The notes under the pieces: model-generated | The model's input: only the letters and a program-made list of their open reading frames with translations | Told to the model about the DNA's origin: nothing | Database searches by the model: none | Part shown: positions 45,627 through 56,711 of the stretch, piece by piece | Layout: each line of letters opens with the position of its first letter | How positions within the stretch are numbered: position 1 is the stretch's first letter | Source: Pyrenochaeta sp. MPI-SDFR-AT-0127 | Taxonomy: Eukaryota; Ascomycota; Dothideomycetes; Pleosporales; Cucurbitariaceae | Length of the DNA stretch: 64,000 bases | Direction of reading: 5' to 3' | Assembly (NCBI GenBank): GCA_020747015.1 | Contig: JAGTJM010000008.1 | Location: 372,001-436,000, forward strand | Translations under genes and position numbers: made by a program

Positions 45627-47144
45627 TCAGCTGCTGCTGGTGCTGCTTTGCATCAGGAGGCCCGGAGTATGCATCGTTGCAGTTGCGTTCGGCATGCTGC
45701 TGCTACCGCCAGCATGCTGATGTTTCTTCTTCTCCTTCTTTGCCCATCGTACTGTGTCTGTGTTAGTAGATGTGCACGTGGGTTTAGATTATCTCACTCA
45801 CGTCCACATGCATTGCACAAAGTCTTGGGCCCATTTGGGCCTTTTCGCCATTCAGGTGAATCTAGCGTGCCACAGTCGGTACAGACATATTCATCAGCAA
45901 TCTTCAGCTTCTTCTTCTTATCTGAAGAGCCCCTGCCATCACGATCAAGCGAAATTTGTATGCCAGCATCGCCTCGAATGAGATGTGGGCTAGCGTCGCC
46001 TGTGCTAATGCCTTGCGATCTCTCGCCGTCTCGATATCGTAGACCAGTCAACATCTCGATTGTCTCCAGGTGATTGGCGCCTTCGTATCGTGCCATCTTG
46101 TCGTTGATGCTGTCTGGTTTACTTGCTGCGAGCGCTTCGTCGAGATTCTGCCTTGTAAGGGCCGTATTTGAAATGACGGGTTTGGCGGGTGGCGGCATCT
46201 GGGCATACGATACAGCATCGCTCTGGCTCATAGACTTGGGGCCATGCGGTTCTGAGAGTGTCATTGTGGTAGTTGCCCCCTCCGTCTTCCGTGTCCATTC
46301 GTCCTGCTCGTCCTGCTCCTCCCGCTTGAGCTCTGCTATCCGTTTCATCAAGCGCTCATTCTCAATCTTATGCTCGAGGAAGGAGTCGAGGAGAGCAGCG
46401 TTCTTGGTGGGGTAGGGACGAGCCATAATGAAGAAGCCGCGGCAGTTGAGGGTGTTTGGGGGCGCGAAGGAGCTCGGGTCGCTGCTGATGTGGGGATGGC
46501 CATGCGACTCAAATATGGTGTACATGCCGTCGGCCTTTTTGAAGCGATAGAAGAAGCGCAGGGGGTTGCCCGACGCAATTGACTCGTTGAATTCCTTCAC
46601 GAAGATACCTATGTCATCGGGGTGGATGAACTCGTTGATGAAGTGCCCTTGGATTTCTGAAGAATCCCATCCTGTGAGCGCTTTGCACGAGGACGAGATG
46701 AAGAGGACTCTGCCATCGGGAGTCAGTATGTGGAGGAGGTCGCGCAGCTCTTCCAGCACGCGCTGCGACCAGTTCCGCCGTTTTGTAAACTCGGTTAATA
46801 TGCTACCAGATGGGTTCATGTTGGGCGCGCCAAAGCCGGTGGGCAGTGGGCCGGCGCCTGCGCCCGTCATCTGTATGTCGCCCATGTTGGCGCTCGAAGG
46901 CATGTGGGACTGTAGCTGCGTGTCGCCAAAGCCAAAGCCGGAGTTCTGCCCTTCTGCGCCCTCAAGCGATGCCAGGTCGAGGTCCATTTGCTGCTGCATC
47001 ACGTCGTCCATGGGCAGGCCGCCGAACTCTGGCCGTTGTGACATGGACGTGAGGCCCATCTAAACACATCATCTCTTAGATCGAAAGGATCCATGTAAAG
47101 GTGGGGGCGCGTACCTCAGCACCGCCATTTTGGAAGAGCGCCAT
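45627..47144 (-). CDS. wc-2: White Collar-2 blue-light signalling GATA/PAS factor
   Basis: Partner of the flavin photoreceptor WC-1 in the White Collar complex, which binds light-responsive promoters in the nucleus. Exons 47115-47144, 45802-47059 and 45627-45751 give 470 aa. A Gln/Met/Gly-rich N-terminus is followed by a single PAS domain at about 110-215 (LHILTPDGRVLFISSSCKAL, INEFIHPDDIG, RFFYRFKKADGMY). There is a coiled-coil-like acidic/basic helix (about 235-265) and a GATA zinc finger C-x2-C-x18-C-x2-C (Cys403, 406, 425, 428), ending NACGLRWAKKEKK. The 18-residue loop is the White Collar type rather than the 17-residue loop of AreA-type factors. The 10-codon first exon (MALFQNGGAE) supplies the start. 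No LOV flavin motif, as expected for WC-2. Head-to-head with rad50. Confidence 0.94.
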
Positions 47145-47514
47145 GATGATCAAAGTGCGCTGCTTACGGCACGGCTAGACTGTCATATAGATTTCGCATC
47201 GATGTAGCGTTGGGCGTGACGAGGTGATAGGGTACGGCACACTTGGCCGATTTGGCTGGGTATCGTGATGGGTTTTGCATGCATCCGATCAAATGCATCA
47301 CCACGGCTAGTCGCCACCCTAGAGCCGTGACCCCTGCCAGTATGGCACGTGATGGCGCGACAGCAAGCTCGCGTTCAGCTTCTAGGCTACCGCGGCTCCA
47401 ATCGCGCAGTGACGCTCATCCTTCGCCCCGCTGTCTACTTTAACATACCACGAAGGCACTCTCCACGTAATAGACACCCAGTGGAGCTCCCGCGAGCAAC
47501 GCGGCCCAGCCAAC
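47145..47514. promoter_or_regulatory. shared 370-bp divergent promoter, wc-2 / rad50
   Basis: Both genes start from this short segment. An E-box CACGTG lies at 47346-47351, and GATC/ATCGAT-type motifs occur around 47145-47300. No classical light-response element can be assigned with confidence. Confidence 0.5.
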
Positions 47515-50500
47515 ATGTCGAAGATTGATCGGATGATGATACAGGGCATCCGCTCCTTTGGGCCCGAGAAAGGAGAAACCATCATCTTCACTGCTCCTCT
47601 CACTCTCATTGTAGGCTGGAATGGCTCTGGTAAAACCGTATGCAGGCCAACCCAATTAAAAGCGACTGGACTGATATGCACAGACTATCATTGAATCCCT
47701 CAAGTATGCCACAACGGGCGACCTGCCCCCAAACAGCAAGACTGGGGGTGCCTTCATTCATGACCCAAAGCTGCGGAACGAGAAAGAGCTCTTGGCACAG
47801 GTCAAGCTGTCATTTCGGTCAACTTCTGGAGTCCGCATGGTGGCCACTCGGAATCTCCAGGTCACGGTCAAGAAGAATGCTCGGAGCCAGAAGACGCTAG
47901 AAGGCTCGCTTCTCATGATCAAGGATGGCGAGAAGCACTCTATATCGACTCGCGTCGCTGAACTAGATCAGATCATTCCGCAGTATCTCGGTGTCTCCAA
48001 GGCTATCCTGGAGAATGTCATCTTCTGTCATCAGGAGGACAGTCTGTGGCCTATGAGCGATCCATCGACTCTCAAGAAGAAGTTTGATGAGATCTTTGAA
48101 GCGATGAAGTATACAAAAGCCATTGACAACATCAAAATGATTCGCAAGAACCAAAATGTGGAATTGGGTAAGCTCAAAATCATAGAAGCACATGCCAAAG
48201 AAGATAAAGAGCGAGCCAGAAAAAGCGAGGACCGCCAGGCTCACTTGTATGACGAGATAGAGGCGCTGCGTGCAACGTACAAGACAGTAGATGCCGACTG
48301 CGAGGAAGCACAGCGGAAGGCCAATGACGCTTACAATTCTGCTGCACGTTACGAACAAATCGTCGCTCAGTTGAACGGCAAGCGGATAACGTTCAATGCA
48401 AACAAGGAGAGTGTAGCAACGCTTCAAGACAATTTAAAGCAGATGGCCGAGTCAGACGAAGAACTGCAGTCCATGCTAGACCAGTATGAAGAGCGTGTAT
48501 CTACATATGCTTCTCAGTCAAGCAATCTTCGAGAACAATACGGCGACCTCAAGCACGATTTGGAAGTCAATCGCGACTCTCTTGGAGCCAAACAAGGTGA
48601 GATTGGAAAGTATGAGGCGCAAAAAGAACAGCATGAGCGTCAGATACAGCAACGGGAGGCATCCATCAAGGAGACCGCTAAGCGACATGGTATCCGTGGA
48701 TTCGATTACGATATTTCGGATACTCAGGTGGTTGAGTTCCAACAAATCCTCGGAAAGATGTCTCGAGACCAAAACAAAGCGCTTGATCGTGCACGGGAAG
48801 AGACACAACAGGACCTACGCAATGCCCAAGCTGACCTCAATACGCTCAATACGCGCAAATCGGGTCTGACTCAGAGCAGAGAATCGGCCAAAGCTCAAAT
48901 CACAAGCAACGACAAACGAATTTCGGACTTGCAGAAAAGTATGAACCAGATTCAGGCAGATGAAGGGAGCGAAGCCATCCTCCAGGACAAGAAGCGGAGT
49001 GTAGAGAGTCAGCTACAGAACGCTAACTCGACCAATGCATCGGAGGGATATGATGGCCGCTTACTTGAAGCCTCGAGCAATGTCCGAGCGCTAGAAGACC
49101 AGAAAGAGCGGCTCACTATCGAGCTTGGTGATGCCACAAGTCAGGCGCGCGAATCTGCTTCGGTTGATGTGAAGCGAGACGATCTGAAGACTCAGCAGCA
49201 GAGCTTGCAAACGATGAAAAAGGTCCATGACCAACGCATTTCACAGCTTGTCGATTCGGAATGGGATCCTTCTACACTAGAATCCACTTTTCAACAGGCA
49301 CTCTCTGAGCGGACTGAGAAAGCCAAAAGTGAGAAGTCTCGTCGAGATATTGCACAGGCTAAACTCGACAAGATTAATTTCCAGATGTCTAACCTGGAAT
49401 CTCAGTTGAAGCAAAAGCGAGCTGAGCTACAGAAGTACGAGACAACTGTGAAAGAATCTATACAGAAAGACGACACTTCAGACTTTGAAGAAACACTTGA
49501 GCAACTGGAGGAGGACTACGAGGCCGCCTCTTCCGACAAGGCCAAGTTTGAGGCACAGATTGAATATATGAGCAAGTGCTTAGAGGTGGCCGAGCAAGAT
49601 AACGTGTGCCGACTCTGCATGAGATCACTCCACGATGATAGATCGGAGGGCTTCACAACGAAAGCCTTTCTATCCAAACTGAGGGACATCATAAAGAGGG
49701 CCGAGATGAACAAGCAGGGTGACAATGCTGAAGAACTCCTTGCCGAGCTTGAAGCTGCCCGAAATGCTAAGCCCAGTTTCGAACTAGCGGCACGCCTTCG
49801 AACTACCGACATTCCTGCAATCCAGAATGATCTAACCAAACTGATATCTGAGCGCGATGCCATCAACAAACAGCTCGAAGACCAAGACTCTGTCATCTAC
49901 GACTTAGAAAGTGCAAAGCAGGAGGTCGAGTCGTTGGCTAAGGAGGTACAGGCTATTGTTGGTTACCACAGCAAGGTACAAGAACTCGAAACGCAAATCA
50001 AGGACCTTTCACAGAAGCAAAAGTCTGCTGGATTGTCAAGAGGAATAGATGCCATTCAAACCGACCTGAAGAAGATTACAGAAGACAACCGCAACGCCAG
50101 AACCTCCCTCGACAAACTGACAATCGACCGTGAGAAGTCACGAAACCTCATCACTTCTCTTGAATTGAGCATACGCGACATAAACGCCGAATTGAACGCT
50201 GCCCAGTCCAAGCTCAAGGAGAAGCGGGACCTTTATGATCGCATTGAAGAGTTCCGCAACGATAACAGCAAGCAGCAAGATGCCAAACGCGGATACGACA
50301 ACGACATTGATAACCTCGTGCCCGAAATCGAACAGGCACAGTACAAATATGATGACGTCAACCGCCGAGGCAATGAACGCGTCCAACGCGCTCACGACGA
50401 AGCATCCAAACTCTCTGATAGCCTTCGTCAGCTTGAGCAGGCAGCCGAGGATATTAACGCTTATATCGACCGTGGTGGTCCGCAGCAGCTTGCCCGTACC

Positions 50501-51553
50501 CATCGCGAGATTGAGAACTTGCAAGGCGAGATTTCTCGCATTGAAACCGACATGATTGACATTACACGCCAGATCAAAAAAATCGAAGATACTATGCGCG
50601 ACACCGAAATGACTAAACGTTCCATCAGCGATAATCTGCGCTACCGCAAAGCTAAGCGCTCTCTTGAAACCCTTCAGGTTGAGATAGCGAAGCTGGAAGA
50701 AGTCGGTGCAGAGCGTGATAAGGAGCATTACGAACGCGAGGCCCAGAGCTGGGATACCAGGTATCACACGCTTAATACCGAGAAGACGGGCGTAGAACGC
50801 GACATGAAGAATAAAGACGACCAACTCACCGAACTCATGAAAGAGTGGGAGAGTCTCTACAAAGATGCCGCAGCACAGTATCGTGAGGGACATATCAAGG
50901 TCGAAACCACAAAGGCCGCTATCGAGGACCTCGGTCGATATGCCGGCGCGCTAGACAAAGCCATCATGAAGTATCACACGCTCAAAATGGAAGAAATTAA
51001 CCGCATTATCGCTGAGCTTTGGACGAACGCATATCAGGGTACGGACGTAGACACAATTCGTATTGCGTCTGACAGTGATGGCAAAGGTAATAGAACCTAC
51101 AACTACCGTGTTGTCATGTCGAAGCAGGATACCGAAATGGATATGCGAGGTCGGTGTTCCGCTGGCCAAAAGGTTCTCGCTTCGATTGTCATCCGACTTG
51201 CCCTCGCAGAATGCTTTGGCACAAACTGCGGACTTATTGCGCTGGACGAACCGACGACCAACCTTGACCAACAGAATATTAAGGGCCTCGCCGAGTCTCT
51301 ATCACAGATCATTCAGATGCGTCGGAAGCAGGCAAACTTTCAGCTCTTAGTCATCACGCACGATGAGCAGTTCCTACGTGAAATGAACTGTGCAGATTAC
51401 ACCGATGTATATTGGCGTGTAGGGCGAGATGCACACCAGGAGAGTTTTATTGAGCGTCAAAATATTGCAGAGGTAACGACCCTTTGGCGCTTGCGCATAT
51501 GAGACACAAACCTTTGAACTGGATATGATCTAACTGATGAATAGGTTTCTTGA
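47515..51553 (+). CDS. rad50: Rad50, SMC-like ATPase of the Mre11-Rad50-Nbs1 complex
   Basis: Tethers and processes DNA double-strand breaks and activates Tel1/ATM. Exons 47515-47637, 47684-51472 and 51545-51553 give 1306 aa, the usual Rad50 length. Walker A GWNGSGKT is at 34-41, split from TIIESLK by the first intron. Next come NVIFCHQEDSLWPMSDP, long heptad coiled coils, the zinc hook Cys683-x2-Cys686 (CRLC), a returning coiled coil, the ABC signature GRCSAGQKVLASI and Walker B LIALDEPTTNLDQQN. The last exon adds only Val-Ser-stop; without splicing the ORF would add eight further residues (ending TTLWRLRI). The short end matches the IAEV-type terminus of the family. Head-to-head with wc-2. 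Confidence 0.95.
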
Positions 51554-52309
51554 TAAAGGCATTACGCTTGCCATTGTGAGATGTTCAGAAATAGAGACAG
51601 CCAAGTCTATGCTTTGCAGACTGGTACTATTTGACATTTACCATGCATAGCGATAGGCGTATGTCATCCGCTTTCATCCTTTTTTTGACTTTGAGCGGTT
51701 TTTCCGATGTGCATAAAGTATCGTCTCCTCTAGGGACCATTCAAGTAAATTTTCCATCTTTCCTCCACTTATATGAAATGAGAAACTCATTGCGTTACTT
51801 CTGCTTTGGACTACCGATACTACAGGCTTCTGAAAAACTCATCAACTTCGCAGAACGTCCTCGGGAGCTTGACCCTGAATTACGGCTGGATGTTCATTGG
51901 CAATCTCACTGTAATCTCTCGCCAGCTACATGCGCATCCGACCCTACCTGCCATCTCAATTCATCAAGTACTACTCCAAGTCGTGGAAACAACCCGTAAT
52001 CTGTGCGCATATCTTACCTGAGCCTCTAGTGCGCCAACTCCCTTACCATGGTACTTAGTCTTTCTATTTAGTAGTGTCTGGCTCAGTGTCTTGGACAAGG
52101 GTATTATAGACAGCGACATCAGAAAAGCGTAGTCTGTGATTGACTGCATGGTAGATACAACTGTTAGTGCTACGAGCCATGTGTTCAGACAGGTGATTCA
52201 CTGAGAGGGGGGGGAGGGAGGTGTGCGAATTACTAATCTGTGAGATGCAGAGATTGCATTGATAGCACTAGGACAAGGCCTTCAAGGCATCAAGATGGCA
52301 GCTTGAAAC
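51554..52309. other. convergent intergenic region
   Basis: 3' flanks of rad50 and the AA9 gene. A G-rich homopurine run lies at about 52201-52222. A TTG-initiated 122-codon frame (51631-51999) is not supported as a gene. Confidence 0.45.
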
Positions 52310-53264
52310 TCAAGCACGGAACGCCGCCCTCTTCGCAGCCCCACTCCACACCGCCGGGCCAGGAATGACATAGCCACTATGCTCATTCGTCTCATGAAGC
52401 GTCTTGTAATCCACACCTGGTTCAGTGCCATCATATAGAGTCCTAGCATCCACACCACCAGTAATCTCTTTCGTGCCATCGCCAGTAACTTTGAGATTGA
52501 TGCAATTCGGATAAAATTCAGCACCAACAGGCGACCAGGGTCCAGGAGACGCGAAGTGCGCAAGATGCAGAGCAATGATTTCAGTCCTAAGGACGTACTC
52601 GCCAGCCTTGAGACCATCAGGGATCTTGATGTTCCATGAACTATCATCGTCGCGCAGTGCATCGGCACTAGGTTCAATAACCCGTTAGTCCATGTCTTCA
52701 AACAATCTGTCAATAGTGTTTAACTTACGCCCAAAACCCTTCCTCACGGCTGTTATCGATCCAGCCCGACTCGGCGATTTTCACAAACTTCAGCGTCGTA
52801 GGGTCAACGCTGCTGCATGGCCCATGGCAAGGCGCAATGTAGTCAATCACCGGCCCCTTGTGCGACGGGGGCCATGGACCTGGGTTCCACCACTTGACGC
52901 GAACGGTCTCGCCAGGAGCGATGGGGGCGCTGATATTTGCTGGAGACGAGTTTTTGGCGCAGATGATGTTGTACTGGTTGGCGTCGATGGGATAGAGAGG
53001 GTTGCCACCCTGGTTTTCGGTATACTAACGTACCGTCAGTGAGTTCGGTCGCCAGTGAATCACGAGCAGTAAGGAGCGAAAATAGGGATAACTAACCCAG
53101 CCAGGGGTGTCATTGGGATAGGGAGTAGTGTCGTAAAAGTTGGGGTTCCATCCTTGGAAGTAGACCGAAGGGTTGGGAGCCCAGATCTCGTCGACATGAG
53201 AGTGGCCTAGGACAGAGACGGCGAAGGCAATAATGAGAGCTGAAGTACGAATAGTGAGAGCCAT
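52310..53264 (-). CDS. AA9 lytic polysaccharide monooxygenase, secreted
   Basis: A copper enzyme that cleaves cellulose or related glucans oxidatively outside the cell. Exons 53097-53264, 52729-53024 and 52310-52667 give 273 aa. A 20-residue signal peptide (MALTIRTSALIIAFAVSVLG) ends directly before His21, which becomes the N-terminal His of the copper brace (mature HSHVDEIW). The second brace ligand is His111 (PPSHKGPVIDYIAPC), and the axial Tyr is Tyr207 in EFYPNC. His189 (IIALH) fits the conserved second-sphere His. The usual Gln two residues before the axial Tyr is Glu205 here, and the preceding RHE motif reads RTE. No CBM1 follows; the tail is short. Regioselectivity cannot be read from this. 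Confidence 0.92.
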
Positions 53265-54761
53265 GTTATTGATATAGAATTCAATTTGATGAAGCTGGAA
53301 GACCTGTACTGTGATGAAGAAGTATTCAATGGCGATACCTATCCCTCTTTATACCTCTTCTTGCTAGTCGTCGTTGCTTTTTCTCACGACCCTGTCCATT
53401 CTGAATGTTGATAGTGCGAAGTTGGCTTGATCGTGCACGCCTACACAGTGGGATGTATGCTCGTAACTGACTCAATGTTGCTGATGTTGGAAAGAAAGCC
53501 ACAGTCCTGATGCACGTCCCATCGCTAGACTTCATGTGACCAATATGAAGAACGAGCTGCCCTGGTCGTCTTACCGGATCTTCACTTTACCCGGCATCAC
53601 GGTTCACTATCCATTGTTCGCCTCAAAGACTAGATGTGATTGAATGGCACTATCTTAACATTCTCGTATGCAGTGGGCCGCAGTACTGTGATGAAAGCCA
53701 CCAACTTCAGGAGAATCAGCATGTAAAAGGGAGCCATGGTGATAAGATAGATCGTCAGTACAGTGGGGCTCAATAGTGACCATTTCAAGCAGATTTGCCA
53801 ATGGTGGAGGTTCACAACTTGAATAGGTGTGACAAAGACAGACTACGGTAAGAGGTAAAAGCTGGAAACCTTAGCAAGTCATAAACTTTGCGACACATCA
53901 TGGAGAGTATCGTTGAAGTCTTCGCATCGCTTACTGCCGTCGGGTGAAAATTTGTGTTCGTGTTTATAGAAGGATTCAATATCCGTCACATTAACGCAGC
54001 GGCCCGTACCTAAGGAGGGATGGCGCTAACCGTAGTTGGTGACTACCAGTTGGGTCGGATCCGCTTGCTCTCGAGCAGCCATAGTGTAAACACTCTGGCC
54101 AAAAGTTTTATTTCATACATACAAGTCTCAATCGTTATATGTTGCGTAAGTGGTATTTGGACGAACAATATAAGAGCCCGATGCTTGTAGGCGAGCAACT
54201 ATGACGAATCTATGGTCATAGGTATCTCCCAGAAGGAATATGACAACCTGACTCAGTGGGTTCTCGGTATGTGAAGTTGGACACTGCTCTGGTTGATGGT
54301 TTCTTGTCCTTGACCTAGAATTGAGGTGGTGAAGTCAAGGCCACCATCGTGCATTGCCAATCATTGCTCAACACGAGGAAGCTTTGGTTAGGCCAACATT
54401 ATTATTCCAAAGTATAGCTAATCCTTGATTGAACCTTAATGCCGACGTCTTGGGTGCTTATATAAACTTGTAATGATAACTTTTGGAAATAGGCGACATG
54501 GAAGAATTGGTCATCCTACTTCGTAAGGAACAAAACATTTGTTAGCACATTGGCTGTAGTGGGTCTATGCTCTGGAAAGAAATGTATTGGTATTTGTAGG
54601 TTTAGACCATCGCGTCGTAGTTTTGTAAAATAAGCCGTCGTTGAGACGTTATCAGACTGTGAACCAGACTCCATCCTTGTGCACAACAGTCAACTCTTGC
54701 CCTCTCATCAACACCAGAGTGTAACAACGCCTTGTCCATGCATCAAATCTCACCGCGCATC
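53265..54761. other. intergenic region (~1.5 kb) upstream of AA9
   Basis: AA9 promoter side and the 3' flank of the MetE-like gene. AT-rich, with no ORF above about 90 codons and no recognised motif. Confidence 0.45.
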
Positions 54762-55898
54762 CTATTGCGACAAGTCGTCGCCCCAGACTTGCTTGGCAAT
54801 CTCAACACTCAAGCGGACCTTGGCCCACTGCTCCTCCTCACTCAACTCATTGCCCTCGGCAGTGGAGCTGAAACCACACTGGTGGCTCACACACAGCTGA
54901 TCCAAACCTTTTGGTGCAATCTCAGCCGCCTCTTTCAGCCTCTTGATGATCTCCTCTTTGTCATCCAGGGTATTCTTCTTACTCGACATGACGCCTAGGA
55001 CAACAACTTTGTGGGCAGGTAGATGGCGGAGCGGGCTGAAGTCGCCGGAGCGGGCGTCGTCGTATTCGAGGAAGTACGCATCGACGTTTAGCTCTTTAAA
55101 GAGGACTTCTGCGACTGGTTCGTAACCGCCTGATGCAAACCACTTGGACCTGTAGTTTCCACGGCAAAGATGGATGCCAATCTTCATATCGCTTGGTCGT
55201 TTCTCAATCGCCTTGTTGATGAGCTCGGCGTACTTTCTTGGTAGTGTAGAGAGGTCTTCGTTGCGTTCCTGCTCCGCTGCCTTGCGCATATCAGGGTCGC
55301 AAAGATAGGCGAGGTTTGTATCGTCGAGCTGCACAAAGCGGCATCCGGCTTTGTAGAGGCTATCTAGCTCCTCTTGGTACACGCGAGCCAGGTCGTCGAA
55401 GAAAACGTCTAGGTCAGGATACGCGGAGATATCGATGCTGGCGCGGCCGCCACGGAAATGTACCATGGTTGGAGAAGGAATGCATACTTTCGTTGTTGCA
55501 GCACCTCCATTGTTCTTGATTGCTTGCTCTAAGAACTCAAAGTCCTTGACCTGGATCGCTTCCGGATGGCCTAGCTTCCCGGTAACTACCAGAGTAGGTG
55601 GGGAAAACCCATCCTTGTGTCTGATGTTGCCAACTTGCCCCTTCTCCTCGATGCCAGCCAAGTGCTTCAGGAAGTCAAGATGGAAATATGCGCGGCGGAA
55701 CTCGCCATCAGTAATTGACCTCAATCCATTCTCGATTTGTTTCTTTGCAACATCCGAGATCGCTGCGTCTTCCACCTTGCGAAGTTCCTCGGCGGTGATG
55801 TCTCCGTTGGCAGCCTTGGAGCGAGCCTCGAGGACGGATTTGGAGCGTAGGAAAGAGCCGACATGGTCAGCCCGGTACACGCCATGTGGGAGAGGCAT
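54762..55898 (-). CDS. MetE C-terminal-like (YxjG/YxjH type) methyltransferase family protein
   Basis: A single-exon gene of 378 aa from the UROD/MetE-like TIM-barrel superfamily. It matches the C-terminal, zinc-binding half of cobalamin-independent methionine synthase and the stand-alone bacterial YxjG/YxjH proteins, not full-length MetE (about 765 aa). Seen: RADHVGSFLRS at the start; SITDGEFRR; CRFVQLDDTNLAYLCD; HLCRGN with candidate His/Cys ligands; FLEYDDARSGDF; and VSHQCGFSST with the final zinc-binding Cys. All zinc-type positions seem kept, so it is probably an active thiol methyltransferase, but the substrate is unknown. Lack of introns and the bacterial-type architecture would fit old transfer from bacteria, though many fungi carry such genes. 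Confidence 0.85.
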   Translation of the reverse strand: MPLPHGVYRADHVGSFLRSKSVLEARSKAANGDITAEELRKVEDAAISDVAKKQIENGLRSITDGEFRRAYFHLDFLKHLAGIEEKGQVGNIRHKDGFSPPTLVVTGKLGHPEAIQVKDFEFLEQAIKNNGGAATTKVCIPSPTMVHFRGGRASIDISAYPDLDVFFDDLARVYQEELDSLYKAGCRFVQLDDTNLAYLCDPDMRKAAEQERNEDLSTLPRKYAELINKAIEKRPSDMKIGIHLCRGNYRSKWFASGGYEPVAEVLFKELNVDAYFLEYDDARSGDFSPLRHLPAHKVVVLGVMSSKKNTLDDKEEIIKRLKEAAEIAPKGLDQLCVSHQCGFSSTAEGNELSEEEQWAKVRLSVEIAKQVWGDDLSQ

Positions 55899-56711
55899 TT
55901 TGAGACGATCTGGTGGAGAATAAATACAAAGTGATGCTAATGTTTTTTTTATTGACTCACGTTTGGCGCGTCAGTCCGGTCTGGCGTTGTGTTTGAGATA
56001 TGTGAAGCTGTAGTAGGATTACACAAAGCGATGATGCAAATTCAACTGTAGGAACAAAAAACGAGAAAGAAGAAAAGACATGATCCGACGAGCAAAATTT
56101 GTAGACTCGCTATTCGCATCATCACATTCTTACCCACACCTCGGTGAAGCTACCCCACCGCGGCAGTTGTTAGGGCGAAGCTAAATTCAGGGTTGATCGA
56201 TCCGCGTTCGGAGTGCACCCTCCGAGGGTAACTGGCCCGATAGACAGGTCGACGGTCGCAACTGCAAAGAGCCATGCTCCGTTGCATTGCGTCTTCCTCT
56301 GGTTGGCAATTCGTATATGCACGTGGTTGTCAGCGTCTACCAAAAGTCAAGCTCTTGGAGGGGTGGCCATGACGTTTTTCGCGGGGTAGAAATGGGCTGC
56401 AACCCCTGCTCAAAGTCGTCAATAAGGGTAACGGTATGGAAGATAATTGGCAGAGATTTTTAGGGCTGCAGCCTGTGGATGGCTACTCATGCTTAGACCA
56501 AGCCTAGGCGATGGTTTCTGACATGTGAGACAGCTAGAGCAGGGGCTGGAATGAGAGGGTCAATGATGGACTATCAACTACATGTTGGCCATGCCTGGGG
56601 TATATTGTTATATGAACAGTAAAACGAACTAGTCATTAGTCCTGTTGAGGTCAAAGAGTAGACGAGTGGCGATAGCAAAAGTCTCCAGTGCAAATAATCT
56701 GGTCTCAGGTT
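55899..56711. other. intergenic: MetE-like promoter and 3' flank of coilin-like gene
   Basis: 813 bp with no credible ORF on either strand. Confidence 0.45.

Noticed and set aside
51631..51999. 122-codon ORF behind rad50
   Set aside because: TTG start, no domain, placed in the 3' flank.
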